From assembly GCA_000961635.1 (NCBI GenBank), contig LADQ01000020.1, forward strand, positions 26,561-90,560: a DNA stretch of 64,000 nucleotides. Reading direction: 5' to 3'. The notes beneath the pieces were generated by a model. It had not been told where the DNA came from and made no database searches. It saw only the letters and a program-made list of their open reading frames with translations. Numbering within the stretch: position 1 is the first letter of the stretch; each line of letters opens with the position of its first letter. The position numbers were made by a program, and so were the translations under genes. Source of the DNA: Hoeflea sp. BRH_c9 (GTDB taxonomy: Bacteria; Pseudomonadota; Alphaproteobacteria; Rhizobiales; Rhizobiaceae). Shown here one piece after another: positions 1 through 8,919 of this stretch.

Positions 1-696
1 AACGGTGATGATGATATGGGATCCCATCAGAGGGCTGACGTTTTGGATGGGCGCCGCGATCACGCCCGCAAGCGCTGCCAGCGCCACGCCGAACCCGTAG
101 GTGAGCGTAATCAGCAGGGGAACGTTGATGCCGAAGGCGCGGACGAGAACAGGATCCTCGGTCGCGGCGCGAAGGTAGGCGCCCAACTTGGTGCGCTCGA
201 TCACGAACCATGTGCCGAAGCAGATCAGCAAGGCTATCCCCACGATGAAGATGCGATAATAGGGGAGAAACATGAACCCCAACTGCATCCCGCCGGGAAT
301 GGGGTTGGAATAGATCTGCCCGGTTGATCCGAAGTGGTAGCGGAACAACCCCTCGGCCACCAAGGCAAAGCCAAAAGTGAACAGCAGCCCGAAAAGATGG
401 TCCTTGTCATAGAGGTGGCGCAGGAAGACCCGCTCCAGCACAATCCCCCCGGCGCCGACCACCAGCGGCGCCAGGATCAGCGCGTACCAGAAGCCCAGGC
501 CCAGCCAGCTTGCCATCATCCAGGCGACGAAGGCGCCCAGCATATACTGTGCGCCATGGGCGAAATTGATGACTTTGAGCATGCCGAAGATCACAGCGAG
601 CCCAAGACTCAATATCGCATAAGTCGCTCCATTGATCAGGCCAAGCACAAGCTGGCCCAAAAGAAGCGGCAACGGAACTCCAAAGATCATGTCCAT
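1..696 (-). CDS. Branched-chain amino acid-type ABC transporter permease (LivH family), truncated by window edge
   Basis: Manual reverse translation from ATG at 696 gives MDMIFGVPLPLLLGQLVLGLINGATYAILSLGLAVIFGMLKVINFAHGAQYMLG..., a typical LivH N-terminus; open to base 1. Confidence 0.85.
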   Translation of the reverse strand, partial: MDMIFGVPLPLLLGQLVLGLINGATYAILSLGLAVIFGMLKVINFAHGAQYMLGAFVAWMMASWLGLGFWYALILAPLVVGAGGIVLERVFLRHLYDKDHLFGLLFTFGFALVAEGLFRYHFGSTGQIYSNPIPGGMQLGFMFLPYYRIFIVGIALLICFGTWFVIERTKLGAYLRAATEDPVLVRAFGINVPLLITLTYGFGVALAALAGVIAAPIQNVSPLMGSHIIITV

Positions 697-713
697 CTTT
701 TCCCTTTCCCGCT

Positions 714-1442
714 TCAGACTGCGAGGTACTCGTGCAACCTTTCGGTCGCACCGCCGATATCGGCCGCCAGAATGTGTTCGGCGATCAGACCGTCCTCCAT
801 CACGTAGTGACGGTCCGCGACGCTTGAGGCGAAGTGGAAGTTCTGCTCGACGAGAAGGATTGTGTAGCCGCGCTCCTTCAAAAGCCGGATCGCGTCTCCG
901 ATTTTCTGAATGATCACCGGCGCCAATCCTTCGGTCGGCTCGTCCATCAACAGAAAACGGGCGCCGGTCCGCAGAATTCGCCCGATCGCCAGCATCTGTT
1001 GCTCGCCTCCCGACAGCCGGGTTCCCTGGCTGCGACGCCGCTCGGCAAGGTTTGGGAAGAGCGTGTAGATCTCTTCGACCGAGAGCCCCCCGGGGGCAAT
1101 TATCGGCGGGAGCAACAGGTTCTCCTCGACTGAGAGGGACGAGAAAATGCCCCGGTTCTCAGGACACCAGGCGACCCCCATGCGCGCGATCTTGTTCGAC
1201 GGCGCGGAGATGACCTCGGCGCCCCTTAACAGGATTGAGCCATACCGCCGCGGTATCGCGCCCATGATGCATTTCAGTGTGGTCGACTTGCCGGCGCCGT
1301 TGCGCCCCAGCAACGTCACCAGTTCGCCCTGGCGGATCTCCAGGGTTACACCATGCAGCGCTTTGCTTTCGCCGTAATAGGCTTCCAGGTCGCGCACATC
1401 CAGAATGACGTCGGCATCAGGCTGCATCGGTACGCCCCACAT
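714..1442 (-). CDS. ABC transporter ATP-binding protein, LivF family
   Basis: Walker A GRNGAGKST, signature LSGGEQQ, Walker B LLMDEPTEGLAP; adjacent to LivH/LivG. Confidence 0.92.
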   Translation of the reverse strand: MWGVPMQPDADVILDVRDLEAYYGESKALHGVTLEIRQGELVTLLGRNGAGKSTTLKCIMGAIPRRYGSILLRGAEVISAPSNKIARMGVAWCPENRGIFSSLSVEENLLLPPIIAPGGLSVEEIYTLFPNLAERRRSQGTRLSGGEQQMLAIGRILRTGARFLLMDEPTEGLAPVIIQKIGDAIRLLKERGYTILLVEQNFHFASSVADRHYVMEDGLIAEHILAADIGGATERLHEYLAV

Positions 1443-2175
1443 AGGATTCGATCACACGGGGATCCGTGGACACTTCCGCATAGGTTCCCTCGGCGAGCAC
1501 CTCTCCCCGTGCGAGCACTGTAATGCGATCGCATAGCCTCGCGACCACGTGCATATTGTGCTCGACCATAAGGATTGTGCGTCCCTGCGACGCCTTTTCC
1601 AGAAGATCGGAAATCCGGCCGATATCTTCTGTCCCCAGACCCGCCATCGGCTCGTCGAGCAGCATCAGTTCAGGCTCGAAGGCAAGGGTCGTGGCAAGCT
1701 CCAATGCCCGCTTGCTCCCATAGGGCAAGGTTCCGGCCTGCTCCGCGCTGCGGCCGCCCAGCCCCACATCGGCCAGTAGACTCTCCGCGCGATCATTCAG
1801 GTCGTTCAGGGAGTTCTCGTTCCGCCAAAACTGGTAGGACACTCCCTTGCCGTGCTGGAGGGCAAGCCGTACATTTTCCAGAAGCGTCAAACGGGGAAAA
1901 ACCGCTGATATCTGGAAAGACCGCAGGATACCCAGGTCGGGCAGCTTCGCCGCTTTTACACGGGAGATATCCTGGCCGTTGTAGGCAATCGTCCCCTCGG
2001 TGGGTTCGAGAAACCGGGTGATCAGATTGAAGAAGGTCGATTTGCCGGCTCCGTTCGGCCCGATCAGGCCATGAAATCCGTTTCGTCGCACCTTCAAGTT
2101 CACATCACTGACGGCTGTGAACCCCCCGAAGGCCTTTTTCAGGCCCCGGGTTTCCAGAATAATATCGCCATTCAT
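1417..2175 (-). CDS. ABC transporter ATP-binding protein, LivG family
   Basis: GPNGAGKST, LLDEPMAGLG; internal ATG (MNGDIILETRGL) at 2175 preferred start. Confidence 0.92.
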   Translation of the reverse strand: MNGDIILETRGLKKAFGGFTAVSDVNLKVRRNGFHGLIGPNGAGKSTFFNLITRFLEPTEGTIAYNGQDISRVKAAKLPDLGILRSFQISAVFPRLTLLENVRLALQHGKGVSYQFWRNENSLNDLNDRAESLLADVGLGGRSAEQAGTLPYGSKRALELATTLAFEPELMLLDEPMAGLGTEDIGRISDLLEKASQGRTILMVEHNMHVVARLCDRITVLARGEVLAEGTYAEVSTDPRVIESYVGRTDAA

Positions 2176-2984
2176 GTCTGCACCTCCCCGTTCACGGCTG
2201 GGCGACACCCGCCAAACATCTCCCAAGGCGCGGCGATCAACCAGCCGCAGTCAACGGGCACATCGATTCCCGTGATGGCGGAGGATCGTTCCGAGGCCAG
2301 GAATTCGATTGCCTCGGCCACTTCGGCCGGCTCCACGGAGCGGCCCATGGCGGCATGGGCGCCGAAGTCCGCGCCGTAATACCGCGTACCCTCCTCGCGG
2401 TGTTTCAGGATGCGCTCGACAAGCGTCACTCCGGGGGAGACCGAGTTCACGCGCACGCCGGAGCGCCCCCATTCCCCGGCCAGGTTGCGGGTCAATCCGA
2501 TCACGGCCGCCTTGGACGTTCCGTAGGCAATCAGCGGCGAAGAGAACAGGCCTGTCACCGACGCGATGTTCACAATGCTGCCCATGCCGCGTGCCGCCAT
2601 GCGATTGCCGAAGATTCGGTTCGCGTGCCAGGTTCCGTCAAGGTTGACCTGCATGACCCGCGACCACGCGTCGTCCGTCATCCGATGGGGCGGAAGGCTT
2701 TCCTGGAAAGCGCCGGATGAAACGACCAATGCGGTCACCGGCCCAAGATCCTCCTCGATCCGGGCCGCGGCATCCGCGACGCCCGCGGTGTCGGTCACGT
2801 CGAGAGCAAGGCCCACACAGCCCTCAACCTCCCCCGCAATGGCCCCGGCGGCATCGGGATCGATATCGGCTGCGACGACGCGCCAGCCTCTGGCCGCCAT
2901 CAACCTCACGGTTGCGGCGCCAATCCCGTTGCCGCCGCCGATCACGACTGCAATTTTCTGTTGTTGCTGCATAGGCTCCTCCAC
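2172..2984 (-). CDS. SDR family oxidoreductase
   Basis: GGGNGIGAA, NIASVTG, YGTSKAA motifs. Confidence 0.9.
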   Translation of the reverse strand: MEEPMQQQQKIAVVIGGGNGIGAATVRLMAARGWRVVAADIDPDAAGAIAGEVEGCVGLALDVTDTAGVADAAARIEEDLGPVTALVVSSGAFQESLPPHRMTDDAWSRVMQVNLDGTWHANRIFGNRMAARGMGSIVNIASVTGLFSSPLIAYGTSKAAVIGLTRNLAGEWGRSGVRVNSVSPGVTLVERILKHREEGTRYYGADFGAHAAMGRSVEPAEVAEAIEFLASERSSAITGIDVPVDCGWLIAAPWEMFGGCRPAVNGEVQT

Positions 2985-2997
2985 CTCTGTTTGGTTC

Positions 2998-3870
2998 TCA
3001 GTGTCCCGGTTTTTCTCCGAGCACTATGCGTCCCTTGTCCAAGACCAGTGTGTCGCGTTCGTCGGCATACGCCCGAAACCGGAGCGTCCTCCCCTCGTCC
3101 CAGATCTGCGTGCGGATCGTTTCGCCGGGATACACCGGCGCCACGAAACGCACGTCGATTTCGCGCACAAGGTCAGTGTCATAAGCCCGGGCCTGCCCCA
3201 GAGCGGAGCGCAGTGCGATCCCCAGCGTGCAGAGCCCCTGCAGGATTGGACGTTCGAAGCCGGCGCGCCGGGCGACCAGCGGGTCGGAATGCAGCGGATT
3301 GTAGTCGCCCGAAAGCCGGTAGATCAGCGCAGACTGCGGCAGCGTGGCCAGCCGACTGACGATGTCGGGGGCGCGATCCGGCACGCTCTCCAACTCTCGC
3401 GATCGGATTGCAGGACCGCCGCAGCCACCGTCGCCACGGCAGAACGCCAGCATATCCACCACTGCGAGCAGCTCGCCGTTTTCCTCCAGCCGGACCTCGC
3501 GTTCCTGGCGGACCAGTGCGCCGCGCCCTTCCCCCTTGTCGACAATTTCCACCACGCGCGAGGTCGAGACCACGGTCGCCGCGGCCGGCAGCGGTCGCAT
3601 CAGCCGGACCGACTGCTCGGCATGAAGCACCTTGGTCCAGTCGATGCCGGCCTTCTCCTCGCGCATCCAGAAGCCGGGGTGGGCGAGCACAACCGCCATG
3701 GCCGGAAAGGCCCGCAGCCCACGCTCCTGCACAAAGCTGAGTTCCGCTTCGTCGCAAGGGTCGTCCCCCATGCCGATTCCCAGGGCGTACAGCATCGTGT
3801 CGCGTGGCGTGTAGACCTGTCGCGCCGCAGGGATCGGCCAGTTCAGGACGGTTTCGCGGTCGAAAGCCAT
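2998..3870 (-). CDS. MaoC-like double hotdog enoyl-CoA hydratase (hydratase 2 family)
   Basis: LIYRLSGDYNPLHSDPLVARRAGFERPILQGLCTLG hydratase-2 motif; start MAFDRETVL overlaps upstream stop (TGATG). Confidence 0.87.
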   Translation of the reverse strand: MAFDRETVLNWPIPAARQVYTPRDTMLYALGIGMGDDPCDEAELSFVQERGLRAFPAMAVVLAHPGFWMREEKAGIDWTKVLHAEQSVRLMRPLPAAATVVSTSRVVEIVDKGEGRGALVRQEREVRLEENGELLAVVDMLAFCRGDGGCGGPAIRSRELESVPDRAPDIVSRLATLPQSALIYRLSGDYNPLHSDPLVARRAGFERPILQGLCTLGIALRSALGQARAYDTDLVREIDVRFVAPVYPGETIRTQIWDEGRTLRFRAYADERDTLVLDKGRIVLGEKPGH

Positions 3871-4823
3871 CAGATGGGATCCCACGTGAAGTAGGTGACC
3901 GCTGTATCAAGCGGCGTGAAAGCCTGTCGGAACGACGGTTCCGCGGTTTCGGCTATGCTTGCAGGGGTCCAGCCATCCGATGTGTGAACCGAGCGGACCG
4001 GCCGCATCTGGCCATAAAGAAGTATCTCATTGCGGCGGACTCCGAATATCTGGCCGTTCACGCCCGATGCCGCATCGCTCAGCAGGTACACTGCCAGAGG
4101 CGCAATCTTCTCCGGCGTCATTTTCTTCAGCTTGTCGGCCCAGACTGCCTGTTCGGGCGTGTCCGTGGGAACCGAGCTGATCATCCGGCTCCAGGCCGTG
4201 GGGGCAATGCAATTCGACCGGACCCCCGCACGCCCCATCTCCAGCGCAATCGACTGCGACAGACCCACGATCGCCATCTTCGCCGCCGAGTAGTTCGCCT
4301 GACCGATGGAGCCGACCAGACCCGCGTTGGACGTGGTGTGCACGAAGGCGCCTGAGCCCTGGGCGCGCATGTGGGGCGCGGCGGCGCGGCTCACGAAGAA
4401 AGTGCCGTTCAAGTGAACGTCGATGACCTGGCGCCACTCATCCTCCGACATCTTGTGGAACATGCGGTCACGAAGAATGCCGGCGTTGTTCATGACGCCG
4501 TCGATGCGACCGAAGCTGTCGAGCGCGCATTGGACGATCTTCTCCGCGCTGGACCAGCCTGAAACGCTGTCGGTGGATGCCACTGCCTCGCCGCCGAAGG
4601 CGCGGATTTCGGCCACGACATCGTCGGCGGCGGTGGCATTTTCGATCTTGCCTTGCAGGCTTGCGCCGAGATCGTTCACCACGATGCGCGCCCCCTGACG
4701 GGCAAGGGCGAGAGCGATGGCACGGCCGATGCCGCCTCCCGCGCCGGTGACGACAATGGATTTGCCTTCGACCATGCGGTCCGGGTCCAGGGGTGTCGCG
4801 TCAGACATGAAACTTCCTTCCAT
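3870..4823 (-). CDS. SDR family oxidoreductase (3-hydroxyacyl-CoA dehydrogenase-like)
   Basis: VTGAGGGIGRAIA, NNAGILRD, YSAAKMA. Confidence 0.88.
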   Translation of the reverse strand: MEGSFMSDATPLDPDRMVEGKSIVVTGAGGGIGRAIALALARQGARIVVNDLGASLQGKIENATAADDVVAEIRAFGGEAVASTDSVSGWSSAEKIVQCALDSFGRIDGVMNNAGILRDRMFHKMSEDEWRQVIDVHLNGTFFVSRAAAPHMRAQGSGAFVHTTSNAGLVGSIGQANYSAAKMAIVGLSQSIALEMGRAGVRSNCIAPTAWSRMISSVPTDTPEQAVWADKLKKMTPEKIAPLAVYLLSDAASGVNGQIFGVRRNEILLYGQMRPVRSVHTSDGWTPASIAETAEPSFRQAFTPLDTAVTYFTWDPI

Positions 4824-4832
4824 TGGATCGCG

Positions 4833-5987
4833 TCAGGCGGTCAGAGCGGCTTCGGTGCCGAAGATGCAGGTGGCCTGGCAGGAGAGTGTGCCGCCATTGC
4901 CGTGGACCAGCGCTGTCTGTGCATCGGCAAGCTGCCGGTCCCCCGCCTCCCCTCGCAACTGCTCGACGGCTTCGATGATCGGGAAGATCCCGTACATGCC
5001 CGGATGCACACAGGAGAGGCCTCCGCCATTGGTGTTCACGGCCAGGGCGCCCCCGGGTGCGATGGCGCCACCCGACACGAATGCCCCGCCTTCGCCCTTC
5101 TTGCAGAAGCCCAGATCCTCCAGAAAAAGGATCGTGTTGATGGTGAAGGCGTCGTAAAGCTGGACCATGTCCATGCGGTCGGGACCAAGGCCCGCCATCG
5201 CATAGGCTGCAGCGCCCGACTGGGTGGCTGCAGTGACCGTCAGATCGGGCATCATGGCAATCTGGCGGTGCCAGTGCGCCCCTCCCGCTCCAAGCAGATA
5301 GACCGGACTTTTGGGGCGATCCCGGGCCGCATCGGCGCGCATCAGGACCACCGCGCCGCCGCCATCGGTCACGAGACAGCAATCCAGCCGGGACAGAGGA
5401 TCTGAAATCATCGGCGCCTGAAGCACCTCGTCGATGGTCAGCGGCTCGCGCTTGAAGGCGCGCGGGTTCAACCCTGCCCAGGCCCGGGCCGCGACGGCCA
5501 CCTCGGCAAGCTGGGTCCGCGTCGTACCGTAGTCATGCATGTGCCGCGCGGTCGCCAGCGCATAGGCGGTAATCGGCTGGCGGGGCGCGTAGACGCCTTC
5601 ATTCACCTGCGCCTCGACGGACGCGACAAGCTTGCCCGCCGCCGACCGCTGATTGCTGCCATAGGCGATCAGCGCGACATTGCACAGGCCGGCGTGCAAG
5701 GCCATCGCCGCGGTCAGGACATGGGCCTCGAACGACGCCCCGCCCACCATGGTGCCGCCAAAATAGCGTGGCTTGATACCGAGATATTCCGCCGCCGTTA
5801 TGGTGGGCATGGCCTGGGTCGAGGAGGAGACAAAAAGGCCATCCACATCCGCCAGCTCCAGGCCGGCGTCATCGAGCGCCCGGCGCGCGCTTTCCGCCAT
5901 GATCTCGATCGGCGACCAGCCCGGTGCCGACCCCAGCCCCGCAAGCCCTACTCCGACGATAGCGGTCTTGCCGCGCAACCCACTCAT
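4833..5987 (-). CDS. Thiolase family protein (SCP-x/Ltp2-like acetyl-CoA acetyltransferase or aldolase)
   Basis: MSGLRGKTAIVGVGLAGLGSAPGWSPIEI..., VNTNGGGLSCVHPGM, HGNGGTLSCQATCIF. Confidence 0.85.
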   Translation of the reverse strand: MSGLRGKTAIVGVGLAGLGSAPGWSPIEIMAESARRALDDAGLELADVDGLFVSSSTQAMPTITAAEYLGIKPRYFGGTMVGGASFEAHVLTAAMALHAGLCNVALIAYGSNQRSAAGKLVASVEAQVNEGVYAPRQPITAYALATARHMHDYGTTRTQLAEVAVAARAWAGLNPRAFKREPLTIDEVLQAPMISDPLSRLDCCLVTDGGGAVVLMRADAARDRPKSPVYLLGAGGAHWHRQIAMMPDLTVTAATQSGAAAYAMAGLGPDRMDMVQLYDAFTINTILFLEDLGFCKKGEGGAFVSGGAIAPGGALAVNTNGGGLSCVHPGMYGIFPIIEAVEQLRGEAGDRQLADAQTALVHGNGGTLSCQATCIFGTEAALTA

Positions 5988-6409
5988 GTCTTGTCTCCGT
6001 TTGGCGCGGCGACGAAGAAGACAATCGGTTCGCCGTCCTGCTCGTCGATCCGGGCGCTAACCTCCATGCCGATGAACACTTCATCCGGTTCGCATCCGAT
6101 GACGCGGGTCATGGTCCGCGGTCCCTCGGCCAGTTCGACGATGGCGATGTTGTGATCGCCTCCCTCGGAGGCAGAACGTCTTACTGTGGAGAAGGAATAG
6201 ACCGTCCCGCGACCCGATGCTTCCACCCATTCGAGATCCGTCTGGCCGGTGCCGGGCGCCATCGTGCGCGGGTAAAACACGTGTTTCCCGGTCGAGGCGG
6301 ACCGCTGGATCATGAAACGGCCTTCGGAAAGAAAGTCACGATAGCGCGCTTCGGGACCGGCGCCTTGCGTGATCGGATCGTTCATCATGGTCACCCTTGT
6401 CTGGGCCAT
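5984..6409 (-). CDS. DUF35/OB-fold domain protein (thiolase partner)
   Basis: YSFSTVRR...IAIVELAEGPRTMTRVIG...DEVFIGMEV OB-fold pattern; 4-nt overlap with thiolase. Confidence 0.8.
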   Translation of the reverse strand: MAQTRVTMMNDPITQGAGPEARYRDFLSEGRFMIQRSASTGKHVFYPRTMAPGTGQTDLEWVEASGRGTVYSFSTVRRSASEGGDHNIAIVELAEGPRTMTRVIGCEPDEVFIGMEVSARIDEQDGEPIVFFVAAPNGDKT

Positions 6410-7476
6410 CAGGCGGCCTGATTTCCGATATCGGTCAACGCATGCCAGAGATTTTCCGGTTCATGCAGCAGCAATGCATTGCCCAGAAGAGTATTCCAGT
6501 ATCGTTCGTTGCCACATTCATCGCGCCAGGACCAAAGCCGGCGGGTCAGGTAGTGCAAGGGATGTTCATGGGTGAAACCCATGGCGCCATGAACCTGGTG
6601 GGCGATACCGGCAGCCCTGCCCGCGGCTTCGCCCGTGCGGGACTTGGCCACCGCGACCGCAAGCGGATCTTCAGGACTCTTCAGACCGACGACTGCAGCC
6701 GCCTCAGCGGCTGCGGCATCAGACGCAAGCACGGCGATCGTCTGCTGAATGGCCTGGAACTTGCCCAGGGGACGCCCGAACTGCACGCGTTCCTGCGCAT
6801 AGTTTATGGTCATGTCCCGCACTCGGGTCAGCGCCCCGGCCATCTGAACTGCCCGGGCAAGGGCAGCAAGCCGGGCCAGGGTTTCAGTGCCACCATCAAA
6901 TGGAGCTACGCGTGCGGGATCGAGCATGGCATTGACGACCAAGGTATCGCGCGGCTCGTTCGCCATGTTGCGCACGGCCTCCGCCTTCCAGTCCTGTCGC
7001 GACAGCAGGCAAAGCTGTTCGCCCTGCGGAGACTGCGCCACCAAGACCAGATTGTCGGCCCGCGCGCCCCAGGGAACCGACGTCAGCGTCCCGGTCAGTG
7101 TCCAGCCTCCGTTTCCAGGTCGCAGGACGGCGCCCGTTCCGACGGCGACAGTCGTAAGCCCAACCGGAGAAGCAATGCCGGCGCCGCTCAGGAGATGGCC
7201 GGCCAGAAGCGCCTCGGCCAGCGGCACCGGCGCGGCATGACGGGCAGCAATGGCAGCCAGCGGCAGCGCCTCGGCCAGCGTAAGGCCGACGCCGCCCTCA
7301 TTCTCGGGCAAGGTTGCGCGATCAAAGCCGGCCTGCGTCACCGCGGCCCACAAAGCCTCCGGCCAGGATCCTCCGTCGGCGGCGTGAAGCACCGCGGATG
7401 TGCACTGGTTTTCGAGTATGCGATCGGCGGTTTCGACCATGAATCTGCCGGTCTCGTCGAGCAATTCTTCGAACAT
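6409..7476 (-). CDS. Acyl-CoA dehydrogenase family protein
   Basis: Full-length ACAD pattern; QERVQFGRPLGKFQAIQ, HQVHGAMGFTHEHPLHYLTRRLW. Confidence 0.88.
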   Translation of the reverse strand: MFEELLDETGRFMVETADRILENQCTSAVLHAADGGSWPEALWAAVTQAGFDRATLPENEGGVGLTLAEALPLAAIAARHAAPVPLAEALLAGHLLSGAGIASPVGLTTVAVGTGAVLRPGNGGWTLTGTLTSVPWGARADNLVLVAQSPQGEQLCLLSRQDWKAEAVRNMANEPRDTLVVNAMLDPARVAPFDGGTETLARLAALARAVQMAGALTRVRDMTINYAQERVQFGRPLGKFQAIQQTIAVLASDAAAAEAAAVVGLKSPEDPLAVAVAKSRTGEAAGRAAGIAHQVHGAMGFTHEHPLHYLTRRLWSWRDECGNERYWNTLLGNALLLHEPENLWHALTDIGNQAA

Positions 7477-7477
7477 T

Positions 7478-8314
7478 TCAGGCTCCCATCCTGCGCCGCC
7501 ATGGCGGGTTCGTGCGGGTGATGTAGGCGTTCAAGCCTTGACGGCCGGTGTCGGAGCACAGATCGCTCACCCCGACTTGCGCAGCGGAATCAAGATAGGG
7601 ACCAAGATCCAGCAGCTCGAGTTTGCCCATCAGCGCCTTGGTGTGAGCTACCGCCACGGGCTCGCAAGCCAGCACGGAATTGAGAGTCCTATTGACCAAC
7701 TCCTCCAGTTCCTCGCTGTCCGCGGCGAGGTAGTCGGCAAATCCCAGGCGATACGCCTCGACGGCATTGATGCGGGCTGCCGTCAGCGCCAGCATGCGAG
7801 CGGACGAAAACCCGATCCGGCGCGCGACGAAAGGCGAAATCTGCGAGGGCGAGAAGCCGAGCGTAACCTCCGGCAGCGCCAGCACGGCGGACTGATCCGC
7901 CAGCACCACATCCGACACCGCTGCAATGCCAAGCCCCGTTCCGAGCACGGATCCTTCCAAGATCGAGATGACAAGCTTGGGACATTTATCGATAAGCTCC
8001 AGGAGATCGCCCGTACCCCGCGTCACCCGGTAGAGAAGGTCATCGGCATCATGTCCCTCACCGACGGCGCTTTCCATGGACGCGACTATCTCGGTCAGAT
8101 CACTCCCTGCGCTGAAGACACCGCCCTTGCCGCGGAAAACCACAACGCGAACGTCGGGCTCCTCCGCCAACGCCAGGATCAGCGAGGAGATTTCGTCCAT
8201 CATCACCTGATTGAAGGCGTTATGGATTTCCACGCGCGCCAACGTCACATGCAATATGCCCTGGGGGTCGAACACGATTTCGATATGTCTTGTCTTGGGA
8301 AGCTGCATTTTCAT
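7478..8314 (-). CDS. Enoyl-CoA hydratase/isomerase family protein
   Basis: Crotonase fold: VVVFRGKGGVFSAGSDL...EGSVLGTGLGIAAVSDVVLA; ATG at 8314 (MKMQLPKTRHIEIVF). Confidence 0.85.
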   Translation of the reverse strand: MKMQLPKTRHIEIVFDPQGILHVTLARVEIHNAFNQVMMDEISSLILALAEEPDVRVVVFRGKGGVFSAGSDLTEIVASMESAVGEGHDADDLLYRVTRGTGDLLELIDKCPKLVISILEGSVLGTGLGIAAVSDVVLADQSAVLALPEVTLGFSPSQISPFVARRIGFSSARMLALTAARINAVEAYRLGFADYLAADSEELEELVNRTLNSVLACEPVAVAHTKALMGKLELLDLGPYLDSAAQVGVSDLCSDTGRQGLNAYITRTNPPWRRRMGA

Positions 8315-8352
8315 CTTTTTGTTTGTCTTTTGTGGAACTGGGACATGATCGG

Positions 8353-8919
8353 TCAGGAAAGGCCGAGCTGGCGGCGCATCTGCCCCAACCTGTCTTCCGC
8401 ATCGCGGCGCTGCGGGACCCACTCGGGTGAAATCGGCAATGAGGTGTCTTCGCTCGCTCGGACCTTCTCGAAGACGACGGTGCGATTTGAAATGGCCCAT
8501 TGTCCGTCACGGCGCTCGAAAAGATCGACATACCGCCCCGCAATCTCCATCAGGATCGAGGCATCCGGCGCCAACTTGCGATCTCCCATAAGCATCAGGC
8601 GGGATTCGCCGGCTTCGGGGCCCATGGTTTGCTGCGCAAGATAGTAAGTCTCGCAAAGGGCCTGATCTGGACCGGCAAATTCGATCAGGCAATTGGTGAC
8701 GAAGTGCATGGAATGAGCGATGTGGGCATGGCGCCGTTGCAGCCAGTCGATGAAGCCGTCGACCCCGCCTTTGTAGGCTCCGTGGTCGTCATGGGCATCG
8801 GGGTGATAGGTCGAACGCACGAGCGCCCAGTCGCGCCGGTCCACGCCGCGCGCATAGGCCATGGCCTGATTCTGGATTTTCTGACGGTCCTCAAGACGCA
8901 TGTCGGTCATGATATTCAT
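8353..8919 (-). CDS. SnoaL/NTF2-like family protein
   Basis: YARGVDRRDWALVRSTYHPDAHDDHGAYKG... typical SnoaL_4 pattern. Confidence 0.82.
   Translation of the reverse strand: MNIMTDMRLEDRQKIQNQAMAYARGVDRRDWALVRSTYHPDAHDDHGAYKGGVDGFIDWLQRRHAHIAHSMHFVTNCLIEFAGPDQALCETYYLAQQTMGPEAGESRLMLMGDRKLAPDASILMEIAGRYVDLFERRDGQWAISNRTVVFEKVRASEDTSLPISPEWVPQRRDAEDRLGQMRRQLGLS

Noticed and set aside
2566-3894. Large plus-strand ORFs (e.g. 2566-3894, 9777-10922, 13219-14319, 18761-19801, 56259-57428)
   Set aside because: Antisense shadows of well-supported minus-strand enzyme genes in GC-rich DNA; translations have no recognisable domain
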